Positions 8,942 through 17,685 of a stretch of DNA of 64,000 nucleotides are shown piece by piece. Both the position numbers and the translations under genes were made by a program. The DNA comes from Pseudomonas sp. PA27(2017). GTDB taxonomy: Bacteria; Pseudomonadota; Gammaproteobacteria; Pseudomonadales; Pseudomonadaceae. The DNA lies in the NCBI RefSeq assembly GCF_001945445.1, contig NZ_MSXW01000008.1, positions 62,001 to 126,000 of the forward strand, given 5' to 3'. The notes beneath the pieces were generated by a model that was given only the letters and a program-made list of their open reading frames with translations, did no database searches and was not told the DNA's origin. The number at the start of each line of letters is the position of its first letter. Within the stretch, counting starts at the first letter, position 1.

Positions 8942-9946
8942 ATGTCCACTCAACTCAACCGTCAGTTTCTGCTCGCCAAACGCCCCAGCGGCATGGTCAG
9001 CCGCGATACGTTCGATTACGTGGAAAAACCGGTCGGCGAACCGAGCAATGGGCAGATTCTGGTCAAGAACCTCTACCTGTCGCTGGATCCGGCCATGCGC
9101 GGCTGGATGAACGAAGGCAAGTCCTATATCGCGCCAGTGGGCCTGGGCGATGTGATGCGCGCCCTGGGCGTTGGTGAAGTGGTGGCGTCCAATCACCCGG
9201 ACTACGCCGTAGGCGATTACGTCAATGGCGCCCTTGGCGTACAGGACTATTTCCTCGGTGAGCCACGCGGTTTCTACAAGGTCGACCCCAAGCGCGCGCC
9301 ACTGCCGGTGTATCTGTCGGCCCTCGGCATGACCGGCATGACCGCCTATTTCGCGCTGCTCGACGTCGGCGCGCCGAAGAGCGGCGATACCGTTGTGCTG
9401 TCCGGCGCGGCGGGCGCCGTGGGCAGCATTGCCGGGCAGATCGCCAAGCTCAAGGGCTGCCGGGTCATCGGCATCGCCGGTGGCAAGGAGAAATGCACCT
9501 ACCTGACCGATGAACTGGGCTTCGATGGGGCCATCGACTACAAGAGCGAAGACCTGCACGAAGCGCTCAAGCGTGAATGCCCGAAGGGCGTCGACGTGTA
9601 CTTCGACAACGTAGGCGGCGAAACCCTCGATGCCGTGCTGGGCCGCTTGGCGCCCAAGGCACGCATCGTCATCTGCGGCGCGATCAGCCAGTACAACAAC
9701 AAGGACGCGGTAAAAGGCCCGGCCAACTACCTGTCGCTGCTGGTCAATCGTGCGCGCATGGAAGGCTTCGTGGTCATGGATCACGCGGCCAATTTCGCCA
9801 GCGCGGCGGCAGAAATCGGTGGCTGGCTGGCCGAAGGCAAGATCAAGTCCAAGGAGCATATCGTCGAGGGGCTGGAAACCTTCCCGGAAACCCTGCTGAA
9901 GCTGTTCAAGGGCGAGAATTTCGGCAAGCTGGTACTCAAGGTCTGA
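8942..9946 (+). CDS. NADP-dependent oxidoreductase, CurA/PTGR type (zinc-free MDR family)
   Basis: 334 aa medium-chain reductase that saturates activated C=C bonds of alpha,beta-unsaturated ketones with NADPH. Features in order: LSLDPAMRGWM near residue 45; the catalytic-domain linker LGMTGMTAYFALLDVG; the Rossmann motif SGAAGAVGSIAGQIAK; YFDNVGGETLD; and ICGAISQYNN near the C terminus. No structural-zinc cysteines are present. The ATG at 8942 has GGAGG about 6 nt upstream. A GC-rich hairpin follows the stop codon. Confidence 0.87.
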   Translation: MSTQLNRQFLLAKRPSGMVSRDTFDYVEKPVGEPSNGQILVKNLYLSLDPAMRGWMNEGKSYIAPVGLGDVMRALGVGEVVASNHPDYAVGDYVNGALGVQDYFLGEPRGFYKVDPKRAPLPVYLSALGMTGMTAYFALLDVGAPKSGDTVVLSGAAGAVGSIAGQIAKLKGCRVIGIAGGKEKCTYLTDELGFDGAIDYKSEDLHEALKRECPKGVDVYFDNVGGETLDAVLGRLAPKARIVICGAISQYNNKDAVKGPANYLSLLVNRARMEGFVVMDHAANFASAAAEIGGWLAEGKIKSKEHIVEGLETFPETLLKLFKGENFGKLVLKV

Positions 9947-9951
9947 TGCCC

Positions 9952-9979
9952 GGCCGGGCGACCGGCAGGTCGCCCGGCC
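9952..9979 (+). terminator. GC-rich hairpin after the reductase gene
   Basis: A perfect 12-bp stem GGCCGGGCGACC / GGTCGCCCGGCC with a 4-nt loop starts 5 nt after the reductase stop codon. There is no clear U tract, so it may act as a weak terminator or as an mRNA-stabilising hairpin. Confidence 0.5.
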
Positions 9980-10129
9980 TCCAATCATCGCCCCTCCCCC
10001 TCTCCGTTCAATTCTTGCAACGCAAAGATGGCCACTAGCCATTAAATTGCTTGAGCCGGCATGACCGTTCGGTTAGTTTCGCCGCCACGCAGCCCACCGG
10101 GCTGACCGTTGCCACGCGCCGGAGCCAGG

Positions 10130-10537
10130 ATGGAACTGTTTTTCACTGCCACAACCCTCGTGCTGGTCGTCGCGGCCTACTTTCTGGTGCAACGCGTGCG
10201 TAGCCCGGCAGCGCACTGCCGAAAGCAGATGAGTGACTGGCTGTCGCGCTTCGACGCGGCCACACCGGTCGAGCAGCACGAGATGGCCGAAGTGCTGCTG
10301 CAGCAATCGGCCGAACTGGCGGCGCAGATGGGCGTCGAGGTCTATCTCGACGAACTGCTGCCAGAAGGTGCCGATCCCATCGAGCTGATCCGCACCTGGC
10401 AAGCGCAGCTTCCCATCGCCATTCCCGCCCACGCCCTGCCCAATACGCCCGCACGCACGGTGGGCGCCCTGTTGCTGATTCGCGACGTGGAGCCGGAAAG
10501 CTTCCGCGCATTACTGGGGCAAGCCGTTGCCGGTTGA
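10130..10537 (+). CDS. Hypothetical protein with one N-terminal membrane segment
   Basis: 135 aa. A hydrophobic helix (residues ~3-20, FFTATTLVLVVAAYFLV) is followed by a charged, mostly helical soluble part. The ATG at 10130 places the helix at the N terminus as a signal anchor; the longer alternative starts with TTG. No recognised domain. It stands alone, between the reductase and a MITE-like repeat. Confidence 0.6.
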   Translation: MELFFTATTLVLVVAAYFLVQRVRSPAAHCRKQMSDWLSRFDAATPVEQHEMAEVLLQQSAELAAQMGVEVYLDELLPEGADPIELIRTWQAQLPIAIPAHALPNTPARTVGALLLIRDVEPESFRALLGQAVAG

Positions 10538-10543
10538 GGGGCT

Positions 10544-10704
10544 AGGGTCTGTTGACGTTTCAGCGCAACCCAGGGGCCGGGCCAGTTTTAGCGCGATGCT
10601 GCGTTTCTCGGTGGCTCATTTGGCCGGCCAAACTTCGTACCTCGTGCCTTGCCTCGCGCTAAAACTGGCTCCGGCGCGGTCGTGCTGAAACGTCAACAGA
10701 CCCT
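10544..10704. mobile_element. MITE-like element, short copy (161 bp)
   Basis: Bounded by perfect 21-bp inverted ends beginning AGGGTCTGTTGACGTTTCAGC. If the element proper starts at GGGTCT, it is flanked by TA on both sides, which would be a TA target duplication. The interior is itself self-complementary (CCAGTTTTAGCGCGA / TCGCGCTAAAACTGG). It is homologous, inverted, to the left 140 bp of the copy at 3638-3902. No coding capacity. Confidence 0.75.
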
Positions 10705-10795
10705 ATAGGCTGCGCATCAGGATGATCGGCAAGGCCGTGAACAACAATGTAACCAGGAAAAGAATCAGCAGCAGATCAAGGCTATAGAAGGTCAC
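10703..10795 (-). CDS. Possible 30-aa membrane peptide ending at the MITE-like repeat
   Basis: A GTG-started frame preceded by GGAG at a 6-nt distance encodes a peptide that is almost one hydrophobic helix: TFYSLDLLLILFLVTLLF, then TALPIILMRSL. Its TAG stop codon is formed at the junction with the inverted end of the repeat at 10704, so the present C terminus may result from the insertion. The rest of 10796-11086 contains no gene I can support. This is a tentative call. Confidence 0.3.
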   Translation of the reverse strand: MTFYSLDLLLILFLVTLLFTALPIILMRSL

Positions 10796-11086
10796 GTCAC
10801 TCTCCAGGCGGACAGGCGTAGTGCCCGCATCAGGGTTACCCACGCCGCATCGGTTGCGGCGACAGAGGCCTGTGATCACTGCCCGGCGGTGCGTTACAAC
10901 ATCTGAGCACAAGCCTTCAGATCACCCATCCACCATAGCTCAGCTATTGGCAACTGACATGCCGGCATGCGACAGCCTGCCGCATGCAAACGACTCCCTC
11001 GCCCTACCCCCGACGGGCCATTGACCTGAACTTCTTCGTCCTGAGGCCTACAGAAAACTGTATTGGCTTTTTCGGGAGATTTACCT

Positions 11087-12223
11087 ATGGAACAGTGGAA
11101 CATCTGGCTCGACCGCGACCTGTGGATCGGCGTGGCCATCGTGCTGGTCGCAACGGCGGTGATCTATACCATCCTGCGCGCCGTGGTCGGCATCCTGCAC
11201 AAGCGCCTCACCGCCTGGTCCAAGGGCCAGGACGGCAACTGGCCGCATTTTCTCGCCGTGGTCATCGGCCGTACCAGCCGCTTGCTGCTGCTGGCCTTTT
11301 CCCTGCTGCTGGCGCTGCGCCTGCCGGATTTGCCCGGAAGCTGGCAGGCCGCGCTCAGCCATACCTGGTTCGTGGCGCTGGCTCTGCAGATCGCCCTCTG
11401 GGTGGATACCGGCGTGCGCCTGTGGTCGCGCAGCCTGGTGGTCGGCAAGCACGGCGGCAGCGGCTACAACCCGGTGATGACCACCATCATCAGCATCATG
11501 GTGCTGATCGTCGTCTGGTCGGTGATGCTGCTGTCGATCCTCGCCAACCTGGGCGTGGACATCACCGCACTGGTGGCCAGCCTCGGGGTCGGCGGTATCG
11601 CCGTGGCACTGGCGGTGCAAACGGTGCTGGGCGATGTGTTCGCCTCGCTGTCGATCGGCGTCGACAAGCCCTTCGAAATCGGCGATTTCGTGGTGTTCGG
11701 CGAGGTGGCCGGCAGCATCGAGCATATCGGCCTGAAGACCACGCGAATCCGCAGCCTCAGTGGCGAACAGGTGGTCTGCGCCAACGCCGACTTGCTGCGC
11801 CAGATCGTGCACAACTACAAGCGCATGGACACCCGGCGCATCGTGTTCAAGTTCGGCATCAGTTACGACACGCCGAGCGACAAGGTGCGCCAGGTTTCGG
11901 AGCGGGTCGGCGAGATCATTCGCGCCACGCCGAAAACCAAGTTCGACCGCGCCCATTTCCTGGGTTTCGACGAGAGCCAGCTGACCTTCGAAGTGGTGTA
12001 TATCGTGCAGAGCTCGGACTACAACCAGTACATGGACATCCAGCAGGAGATCAACCTGCAACTGCTCGATGCACTACGCGAGCTGGATGTGCGCTTCGCC
12101 CTGCCGCGCCGCGACTTGCGCCTGGTCGGCGAGCGCATGCCGACGCTGAAGGTTGCGGGTTTGCCTCAGCAGGCCGAGCCTGAAGCGGACGATCATGGGC
12201 AGCGCCTGCCGCGCTTCAGCTGA
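11087..12223 (+). CDS. Mechanosensitive ion channel, MscS family
   Basis: 378 aa. Several N-terminal membrane helices lead to the pore-lining TM3 and beta domain: GVGGIAVALAVQTVLGDVFA shows the Gly/Ala packing pattern of MscS TM3, followed by SIGVDKPFEIGDFV, the conserved start of the beta domain. The soluble C-terminal vestibule region follows. MscS channels open on membrane tension to release solutes during osmotic downshock. The ATG at 11087 has GGGAG upstream. It is convergent with the small exported protein at 12242. Confidence 0.9.
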   Translation: MEQWNIWLDRDLWIGVAIVLVATAVIYTILRAVVGILHKRLTAWSKGQDGNWPHFLAVVIGRTSRLLLLAFSLLLALRLPDLPGSWQAALSHTWFVALALQIALWVDTGVRLWSRSLVVGKHGGSGYNPVMTTIISIMVLIVVWSVMLLSILANLGVDITALVASLGVGGIAVALAVQTVLGDVFASLSIGVDKPFEIGDFVVFGEVAGSIEHIGLKTTRIRSLSGEQVVCANADLLRQIVHNYKRMDTRRIVFKFGISYDTPSDKVRQVSERVGEIIRATPKTKFDRAHFLGFDESQLTFEVVYIVQSSDYNQYMDIQQEINLQLLDALRELDVRFALPRRDLRLVGERMPTLKVAGLPQQAEPEADDHGQRLPRFS

Positions 12224-12241
12224 CCGTGCTCACGCGACGAG

Positions 12242-12655
12242 TCAGCGGCAACCGCTCAAGCGATTGCAGTTGACTCGGTCGCGCTCCCCCTTGGAGCTGG
12301 ACAGCCGGCTCACCACGTTCCAGCCGATTCGCCGACTGGAACCGAACCACACCTGCCCGTCCGCACTCACACCGGTGAACAGTTGCAACCGACCATAGGT
12401 GGTGCTGGTCTGCGACCAGCTCAGGCCGCTGATCACGTCATAGCCGCGCATCAAGGTGTCATTGCCCTGCTGAACGATGCCGTAGTGGTTGCCGAAACGG
12501 TCCGTACAGTTGAGCAGCGTCGCGCTGCGGGTGCAGCGCATGGCGTCACCCGGCAACGTGAACGCCGCTTGAGCCGGCAAAGCCAGCGCTACGAACAGCA
12601 AGCTGATCGCTGAGGCAATGCCAGGCGTGGCGCGAAGCCGTCGTAGCGAAATCAT
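12242..12655 (-). CDS. Small exported protein of unknown function
   Basis: 137 aa. A signal peptide (residues 1-30, ending ALPAQA-AF) is followed by a short cysteine-containing mature part (two cysteines in MRCTRSATLLNC and two in NCNRLSGC). This suggests a disulfide-bonded periplasmic protein. The start overlaps the MFS stop codon by 4 nt (ATGA), so it is the last gene of the riboswitch-led operon. I do not recognise the family. Confidence 0.7.
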   Translation of the reverse strand: MISLRRLRATPGIASAISLLFVALALPAQAAFTLPGDAMRCTRSATLLNCTDRFGNHYGIVQQGNDTLMRGYDVISGLSWSQTSTTYGRLQLFTGVSADGQVWFGSSRRIGWNVVSRLSSSKGERDRVNCNRLSGCR

Positions 12656-13875
12656 GTACGCACCTCGGGTTCGCTCAAACGAGCCATATGCCGGGTGAGC
12701 CCGATTCCGGCGCCCACACCGATGGCACACAACGCCCACCACAAGAGTTGCGGCGGTGCCTGATCGGCCGGCAGGAAGCGGCCGATCAGCACGTTACTGA
12801 CCAGCGCGACCAAACCGCCTACCCCGGCGAAGAAGCCGTAATAGGCGGCCAGCTGACCACGCCTGGCGTAATGGGGCACGTGGGCCGACAGCAGCGGCAG
12901 CACCAGCAGGCTGCCAAGGCTGAACACCACGGCCATCACCTGCACCGCCAACTGGGCGCCGAGCAGGCTGACCAGCGGCTCGGCCAACAGGCCGTAGCTG
13001 GCTGCCATCAGCGCCAAACCCATGCCCATGCTCTGCCCTTCGCTCATCCAGCGCTGGCGCAGGGTACTGACCGGCATTTGCAGCAGCACGCCGACCAGTG
13101 CGGTGATCACGAACACCTGGGTGATCCATTCCTGGCCACCGCCATAGGCGTGGCTATAGGCCGGCACCGCCAGGTACAACGGGTGAAACAGCAAGGGATA
13201 GGCGGCCGCCAGCAAGGCGAAGCGCAGGAACGGCCATTGCTGGAGCATGTCCAGGCACTGGCGCAGCATGGTCACCGGCTCCTCGCCCGATACCAGATCC
13301 TTGAGCGGCAGGAAGCGCCATTGCACCAGCGTCATCACCAGGAACAGTGCCGCCGATACGCTACCGGTCACCGAGAAGTCGACGCTGATGAACAGCAGGC
13401 CGGCCAACGGGCCAAGCAGCATGCCGGCGGTGCTCGCCATGTTGTGCAGGGCGAACGCCTGCTTGCGCAGCTGGGCGTCCTGGCATTCGTCCGCCAGGTA
13501 GGCCTGGGCGCAGGGCGTGAACAGTGCGCCGGCGAAGCCGCTCAGGCAGGCGGCCAGCAGCAGCACCGTGAGGCTCTCGGAAAACCCGAATACAGCAAAG
13601 CCAACGCAGCGCACCCCGCAGCCGATCAGAATGGCACGGCGGTAGCCGATGCGATCTCCCAGCAGGCCGCCGAGCAGGAACAAACCCTGCTGGCTGAACA
13701 CACGGATGCCGAGCACCAGGCCCACGACCCAGCCGGCCAGGCCGAGATTCTCGCTCAGATGCCCGGCCAGGTACGGCATCAACATGTAGAAGCCGAAGTT
13801 GAAGCTCAGCCCATTGAGGATCAGCACACGCGCCGCAGGCGAAAGTGACGTCAGGGTGGTGAGGACACGGCGCAT
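12652..13875 (-). CDS. MFS transporter
   Basis: 407 aa with about twelve membrane helices. The family A-like loop motif appears as GGLLGDRIGYRRAIL (after TM2), and the second half starts after a central loop (RFLPLKDLVSGEEP). The pattern (GVLLQMPVSTLRQR) resembles drug/metabolite exporters. The ATG at 13875 begins just before the first hydrophobic segment; a 60-residue longer frame looks non-coding. It sits 41 nt after the pseudoazurin gene and is coupled to the small exported protein. Its place behind a cobalamin riboswitch is unusual. Substrate unknown. Confidence 0.82.
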   Translation of the reverse strand: MRRVLTTLTSLSPAARVLILNGLSFNFGFYMLMPYLAGHLSENLGLAGWVVGLVLGIRVFSQQGLFLLGGLLGDRIGYRRAILIGCGVRCVGFAVFGFSESLTVLLLAACLSGFAGALFTPCAQAYLADECQDAQLRKQAFALHNMASTAGMLLGPLAGLLFISVDFSVTGSVSAALFLVMTLVQWRFLPLKDLVSGEEPVTMLRQCLDMLQQWPFLRFALLAAAYPLLFHPLYLAVPAYSHAYGGGQEWITQVFVITALVGVLLQMPVSTLRQRWMSEGQSMGMGLALMAASYGLLAEPLVSLLGAQLAVQVMAVVFSLGSLLVLPLLSAHVPHYARRGQLAAYYGFFAGVGGLVALVSNVLIGRFLPADQAPPQLLWWALCAIGVGAGIGLTRHMARLSEPEVRT

Positions 13876-13916
13876 CAGGGCACGACACTCATCGCAGGAA
13901 ATGGCCCTCAGTATGC

Positions 13917-14345
13917 CTAATTCGCCCGCTCGACGATCTGCTCGAAACGCTGTTTGGCACGCGCAGGCAGGGATGCGGGAATCTGCACGTCGCTGAGCGG
14001 GGTTTCGCCGACCTGAATCAGCATCACCATGCCCATGGCCAGGTGCGGAATGCACTGGATGCCATAGAAGCCCGGCACGTCGAATTTCACTTCGACTTCT
14101 TCGTTGATCCTGCCCTTGAACGGTTCGGCGCCATCGGGCAGGAAACCTGGCAGGCTCGCGGCATTGTGGCTCGGTTGGGTGGCGATGAACTTCACCGTGT
14201 CACCTGGCGCGATGGCCAGGTAATCCGGCTCGTAGACCATTGGCCCGCTAGCGCCACGGTTGAGCATTTTCACTTCGTGCACCTCGGCCAGGGCCGCGGT
14301 GCAGAACAGGGTCGCCAGCAAGGCGATTGCGTAACGAATGGGCAT
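13917..14345 (-). CDS. Pseudoazurin-like type I copper protein
   Basis: 142 aa with a signal peptide (cleavage near ALA-EV, residue 20). All four type I copper ligands are present with pseudoazurin spacing: H60 in QPSHNAAS, then C98, H101 and M106 in YGIQCIPHLAMGM. Pseudoazurins are periplasmic one-electron carriers, best known for feeding nitrite or nitrous-oxide reductases. No denitrification gene is in this window. It lies 14 nt downstream of the ABC ATPase gene, so it is expressed with a cobalamin-riboswitch-controlled importer. Its electron partner is unknown. Confidence 0.88.
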   Translation of the reverse strand: MPIRYAIALLATLFCTAALAEVHEVKMLNRGASGPMVYEPDYLAIAPGDTVKFIATQPSHNAASLPGFLPDGAEPFKGRINEEVEVKFDVPGFYGIQCIPHLAMGMVMLIQVGETPLSDVQIPASLPARAKQRFEQIVERAN

Positions 14346-14359
14346 GGGAACCGTCCGTG

Positions 14360-15127
14360 TCAGGCAGGATGAAAGCGCAGGACCCGGGCGCCGTCTTCCG
14401 GGTCGGTCAGGTAGCGAGCGCGCACGCCGAAGGTGTCGCGCAGGCGTTCGGTGGTCAGCACCTCATCGGGCTCGCCCAGTGCCACCAGCCGGCCACGTTC
14501 CATGACCCCGAGGCGGTCGCATTCCAGCGCCTGGTTGAGGTCATGCAGGGCGATCAGCGTGGTGACCGGCAGCGCCCGCACCAGGTTGAGAATCGACAGT
14601 TGGTGCTGGATGTCCAGATGGTTGGTCGGCTCGTCGAGCAGCAGGATTTGCGGCTGCTGGGCCAGCGCCCGGGCGATGTGTACGCGCTGGCGCTCGCCCC
14701 CGGACAGAGTGCTCCAGGCATGCTCGCGCATGTGGGCCATGTCCACGTCGGCCAGGGCCTGCATGACGATGCGCTCGTCACTGACGGACCAGGGCTGCAG
14801 CGCCGACAACCACGGCGTACGTCCCAGTTCGACGGCATCGCGCACCGTCACCGCGTCACTGGTATCGGCCTGCTGCTCGACGAAAGCCAGTTGCCGGGCC
14901 ACGTCGCGGCGGCTCAGGCTCGTCAATGGCTTGCCATGCAACTGCACCTGGCCACTGCCTGGCGCACGAATGCCGGAAAGCAGCTTGAGCAGGGTCGATT
15001 TGCCCGAACCGTTGGGCCCGATCAGCCCCAGGGTTTCGCCCTGGCGAATCTGCAGATCGACGCCGGCCACGATCGCCCGGCCCTTCACCGACCAGCCAAG
15101 GTCGCTGCATTGCAACACGGTGCTCAT
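14360..15127 (-). CDS. ABC transporter ATPase, FecE/BtuD/HmuV type
   Basis: 255 aa nucleotide-binding subunit of a metal-chelate/cobalamin-type importer. Walker A is GPNGSGKST, the signature motif is LSGGERQR, Walker B is ILLLDEPTNHLD, and the switch histidine is in LIALHDLNQALE. This subfamily pairs with FecCD/BtuC permeases. Its start overlaps the permease stop codon by 4 nt. The upstream cobalamin riboswitch points to a corrinoid or cobalt-chelate substrate. Confidence 0.87.
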   Translation of the reverse strand: MSTVLQCSDLGWSVKGRAIVAGVDLQIRQGETLGLIGPNGSGKSTLLKLLSGIRAPGSGQVQLHGKPLTSLSRRDVARQLAFVEQQADTSDAVTVRDAVELGRTPWLSALQPWSVSDERIVMQALADVDMAHMREHAWSTLSGGERQRVHIARALAQQPQILLLDEPTNHLDIQHQLSILNLVRALPVTTLIALHDLNQALECDRLGVMERGRLVALGEPDEVLTTERLRDTFGVRARYLTDPEDGARVLRFHPA

Positions 15128-16158
15128 CGTACCCGCCTCCCGCGCACCAGAATCACCGCGAATGCCGGTGCACCGACCAGCGCGGTGACCACCCCAATGG
15201 GCAGCACCTGGCCCTTGATCGCCGTGCGCGACAGCACATCGGCGGCGATCAGGAACACCGCGCCGATCAGCGCCGAAACCGGCACCAGCCGGCCATGCCG
15301 CGCGCCCACCAGCAACCGCGCAGCGTGGGGAATCACCAGGCCGACGAAGCCGATGGAGCCGACGATCGACACCATCACCGCGGTAACCAGTGCGGTACAG
15401 GCGATCAAGGTGGCCTGCACACGACGCACCGGCACGCCCAGCGAAGCCGCCGACTCGGCACCAAAGGTGAAGGCATCCAACGCTCGCGTGTGCCAGGCGA
15501 CCAGCAAGACCCCGGCCAGGGCCATCGGGACAGCCAGCAGCACATCTTGCCAGTCGACTCCGCTCAGGTTGCCGAGCAGCCAGAACATGATGCCGCGAGC
15601 CTGCTCGGCGCTGGCCGACTTGGTGATCAGAAACGAGGTCAGTGCGTTGAATAACTGGGAGCCGGCAATACCGGCAAGAATGATCTGCGCACTGCCGCTG
15701 ATCGCACCACCGCCCGCCGCCCGGGCCAGCAGCGCGACCAGGGCGAACGCGGCGACCGCGCCGAGAAAGGCGCCCATGGACAACGACAGCATGCCGGCGC
15801 CCAAGCCGAGCAAAGCCACGGAGACCGCGCCGGTGGAAGCGCCCGCAGAGATTCCCAATAGATAGGGGTCGGCCAGCGGGTTGCGCAGCAGCGCTTGCAG
15901 CACCACTCCGGACACCGCCAACCCGGCCCCGCAGCTGGCAGCGACCAGGGCGCGGGTCAGGCGGTAATTCCAGACGATGCCTTCATCGATCGGGTCGAGC
16001 ACGAAGCCCGCCGCGAACAGTTTGTTGGCCAGCACCTGAAACACCACCGAGGGCGCAATGCGGGTTTCGCCCAGGGCGACTCCGGCGATCACCGCCACAC
16101 CCAGGAGCAGCAGGCAGGCGATGGTCAGCAGGAACAGGCGAGAACTGCGTGCAATCAT
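15124..16158 (-). CDS. ABC transporter permease, FecCD/BtuC family
   Basis: 344 aa with about ten membrane helices. Family motifs include LLRNPLADPYLLGISAGAS, GSIGFVGLVIPHAARLLVG (coupling-helix region that contacts the ATPase) and the C-terminal GAPAFAVILVRGRRVR. It forms the membrane channel of an importer for siderophores, haem or cobalamin. It overlaps the binding-protein gene and the ATPase gene by 4 nt each, so the three are translationally coupled. Confidence 0.9.
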   Translation of the reverse strand: MIARSSRLFLLTIACLLLLGVAVIAGVALGETRIAPSVVFQVLANKLFAAGFVLDPIDEGIVWNYRLTRALVAASCGAGLAVSGVVLQALLRNPLADPYLLGISAGASTGAVSVALLGLGAGMLSLSMGAFLGAVAAFALVALLARAAGGGAISGSAQIILAGIAGSQLFNALTSFLITKSASAEQARGIMFWLLGNLSGVDWQDVLLAVPMALAGVLLVAWHTRALDAFTFGAESAASLGVPVRRVQATLIACTALVTAVMVSIVGSIGFVGLVIPHAARLLVGARHGRLVPVSALIGAVFLIAADVLSRTAIKGQVLPIGVVTALVGAPAFAVILVRGRRVR

Positions 16159-17162
16159 TGGAATTCGTCAACGGCCTTGGCGAGAGTTTCGATGCCTGTG
16201 ATCATACGCAGCGAGGCCTGCATGCCATCGGCGTCGATGATCACGATACGCCCGTTCTTGACGGCATCCATGTGCTTGGCGACCGGGTCGTTACGCAGGA
16301 ATTCGAGCTTCTTTTCCACGTCGTCGGCGGGAAAGCGACGACGGTCCATGCGCGCCAACACCAGCACCGAGGGGTTGGCCTTGGCCAGGGTTTCCCAGCC
16401 GACGCTCGGCCACTCCTCGCTGGACTCGACCACGTTGCGCAGCCCCAAGGACTTCATCATGTAGTCGGCCACGCCCTTCTGGCCGGCCACGTACGGGTCC
16501 AGATCCATGTCCGGGCTGGAGAACCAGAACAGCGCGGAAATATCCTTGGCCTGGCGCTGCTCGGCACCGGCCACCGCCGCGGCCAGGCGCTTCTGCAGGT
16601 CGGCGACCAGAGCGTCGCCCTTGTCCTGCACGTCGAAGATCTGCGCCAACTGGTTGATGCTCTTGTACAGGCTGTCGATCTGGAACGGCTGCAGACGGGT
16701 ACCGTCGGCGCCGACCAGGTTGTCCTTGCCTTCGCAGTCGGTCGGCATGATGTAGGTGGGGATGTTCAGGTCGTGAAACTGCTTGCGCGTACCCACCACG
16801 CCCTGCTCGCCCACCATCCACTCGAACTGCACCGCAACCAGGCCCGGGCGCTTGTTGATCACCGATTCGAAGCTTGGGTCGTTGTCGGCCAGGCGCGGCA
16901 CCTTGGCATTCTGCGCCTCGAACTCGGGCAGCACGTGGCTGAACCACAGCGAGGTACCGGCCAGGCGTTCGCCCAGGCCCAGGGAATAAAGGATTTCGGT
17001 ACCCGCCTGGCCGATGGTCACGGCGTTGCCGGGGCTTTTCGCGAACGTCAGCGACTGGCCGCAGTTTTCCAGGGTGAGTGGGTACTGGGTCGGGTCGGCG
17101 GCATGGGCCATGGAGGACAGCGCCAGGGTGGCGCTGATGACGGCAAGGCGTGATACGAACAT
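16155..17162 (-). CDS. Periplasmic binding protein of a BtuF/FepB-type ABC importer
   Basis: 335 aa with a signal peptide (cleavage near AHA-AD, residue 22). The class III (Fe-siderophore/vitamin B12) fold shows AVTIGQAGTEILYSLGLGERLAG, the family's first-lobe motif, and a C-terminal KNGRIVIIDADG segment. Start ATG at 17162 with GGAG about 7 nt upstream. It is the first gene after the cobalamin riboswitch, so a corrinoid, cobinamide or cobalt-chelate ligand is the likeliest cargo. The ligand itself cannot be read from the sequence. Confidence 0.85.
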   Translation of the reverse strand: MFVSRLAVISATLALSSMAHAADPTQYPLTLENCGQSLTFAKSPGNAVTIGQAGTEILYSLGLGERLAGTSLWFSHVLPEFEAQNAKVPRLADNDPSFESVINKRPGLVAVQFEWMVGEQGVVGTRKQFHDLNIPTYIMPTDCEGKDNLVGADGTRLQPFQIDSLYKSINQLAQIFDVQDKGDALVADLQKRLAAAVAGAEQRQAKDISALFWFSSPDMDLDPYVAGQKGVADYMMKSLGLRNVVESSEEWPSVGWETLAKANPSVLVLARMDRRRFPADDVEKKLEFLRNDPVAKHMDAVKNGRIVIIDADGMQASLRMITGIETLAKAVDEFQ

Positions 17163-17344
17163 GCGGGTGATCTCCTAATCAACAAATACGCATAACGGCA
17201 GTGCGTAGGCTGGAGAACACATCACGCTGCGCGGCCATGGCCGCACCTGTCCCTTGCGGGAAGTGATCACGGATGCCCCCTCCCGGACACCCCGCCGGCG
17301 GTTCGATTACTGGCGCCTGCCCGCCAGAAGCGGATCAGACCCAT

Positions 17345-17510
17345 GCCGGCAGGTCTCCTGACTGGTACGTCGATGCAACGCGGCGGCCTTCCCGGAAGCG
17401 ATTCCAGTGACACGAATGCAGCGCTGCTCGGTACCTACAGTTGCGGGGGCAGTTCCGTTTGGCCACCAGAAGCGGCGACGGATTCCCTATTAATTCCTCG
17501 CGGAAACCGG
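17345..17510 (-). promoter_or_regulatory. Cobalamin (AdoCbl) riboswitch
   Basis: On the minus strand this region has all the class hallmarks in order: AATTAATAGGGAATCC, then AACTGCCCCCGCAACTGTAG (the conserved core), CACTGGAATC, TCCGGGAAGGC, and the B12 box GTCAGGAGACCTGCC (complement at 17348-17362). About 180 nt of leader follow to the binding-protein start codon at 17162. Bound adenosylcobalamin should repress the operon below. Confidence 0.93.
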
Positions 17511-17630
17511 CGGCGGCATCTTAAACGATTAAGTGATGCGCCTGCAGTGCTTTGCCACAGTTTGTTCAGGCCATGGCGGGCACGCTCGGGCCTGAACTTG
17601 CTGGCGCACTCAAATATCTTGCCAATACAA

Positions 17631-17647
17631 TTGTTACGTTATAACAA
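17631..17647. promoter_or_regulatory. Zur-box-like operator before the TonB receptor
   Basis: TTGTTACGTTATAACAA is a near-palindrome that matches the pseudomonad Zur core GTTATA-N-TATAAC at 11 of 13 positions. It ends 38 nt before the receptor start codon, where a repressor would block transcription. Assignment is by pattern only. Confidence 0.5.
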
Positions 17648-17685
17648 TTCACAAGGCACGTCCATCATATTAGGATCCTCTCACA

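Noticed and set aside
12688..13848. 386-codon frame antisense to the MFS gene
   Set aside because: Gln/His-rich shadow typical of frames opposite membrane proteins in GC-rich DNA; the MFS protein explains the region.
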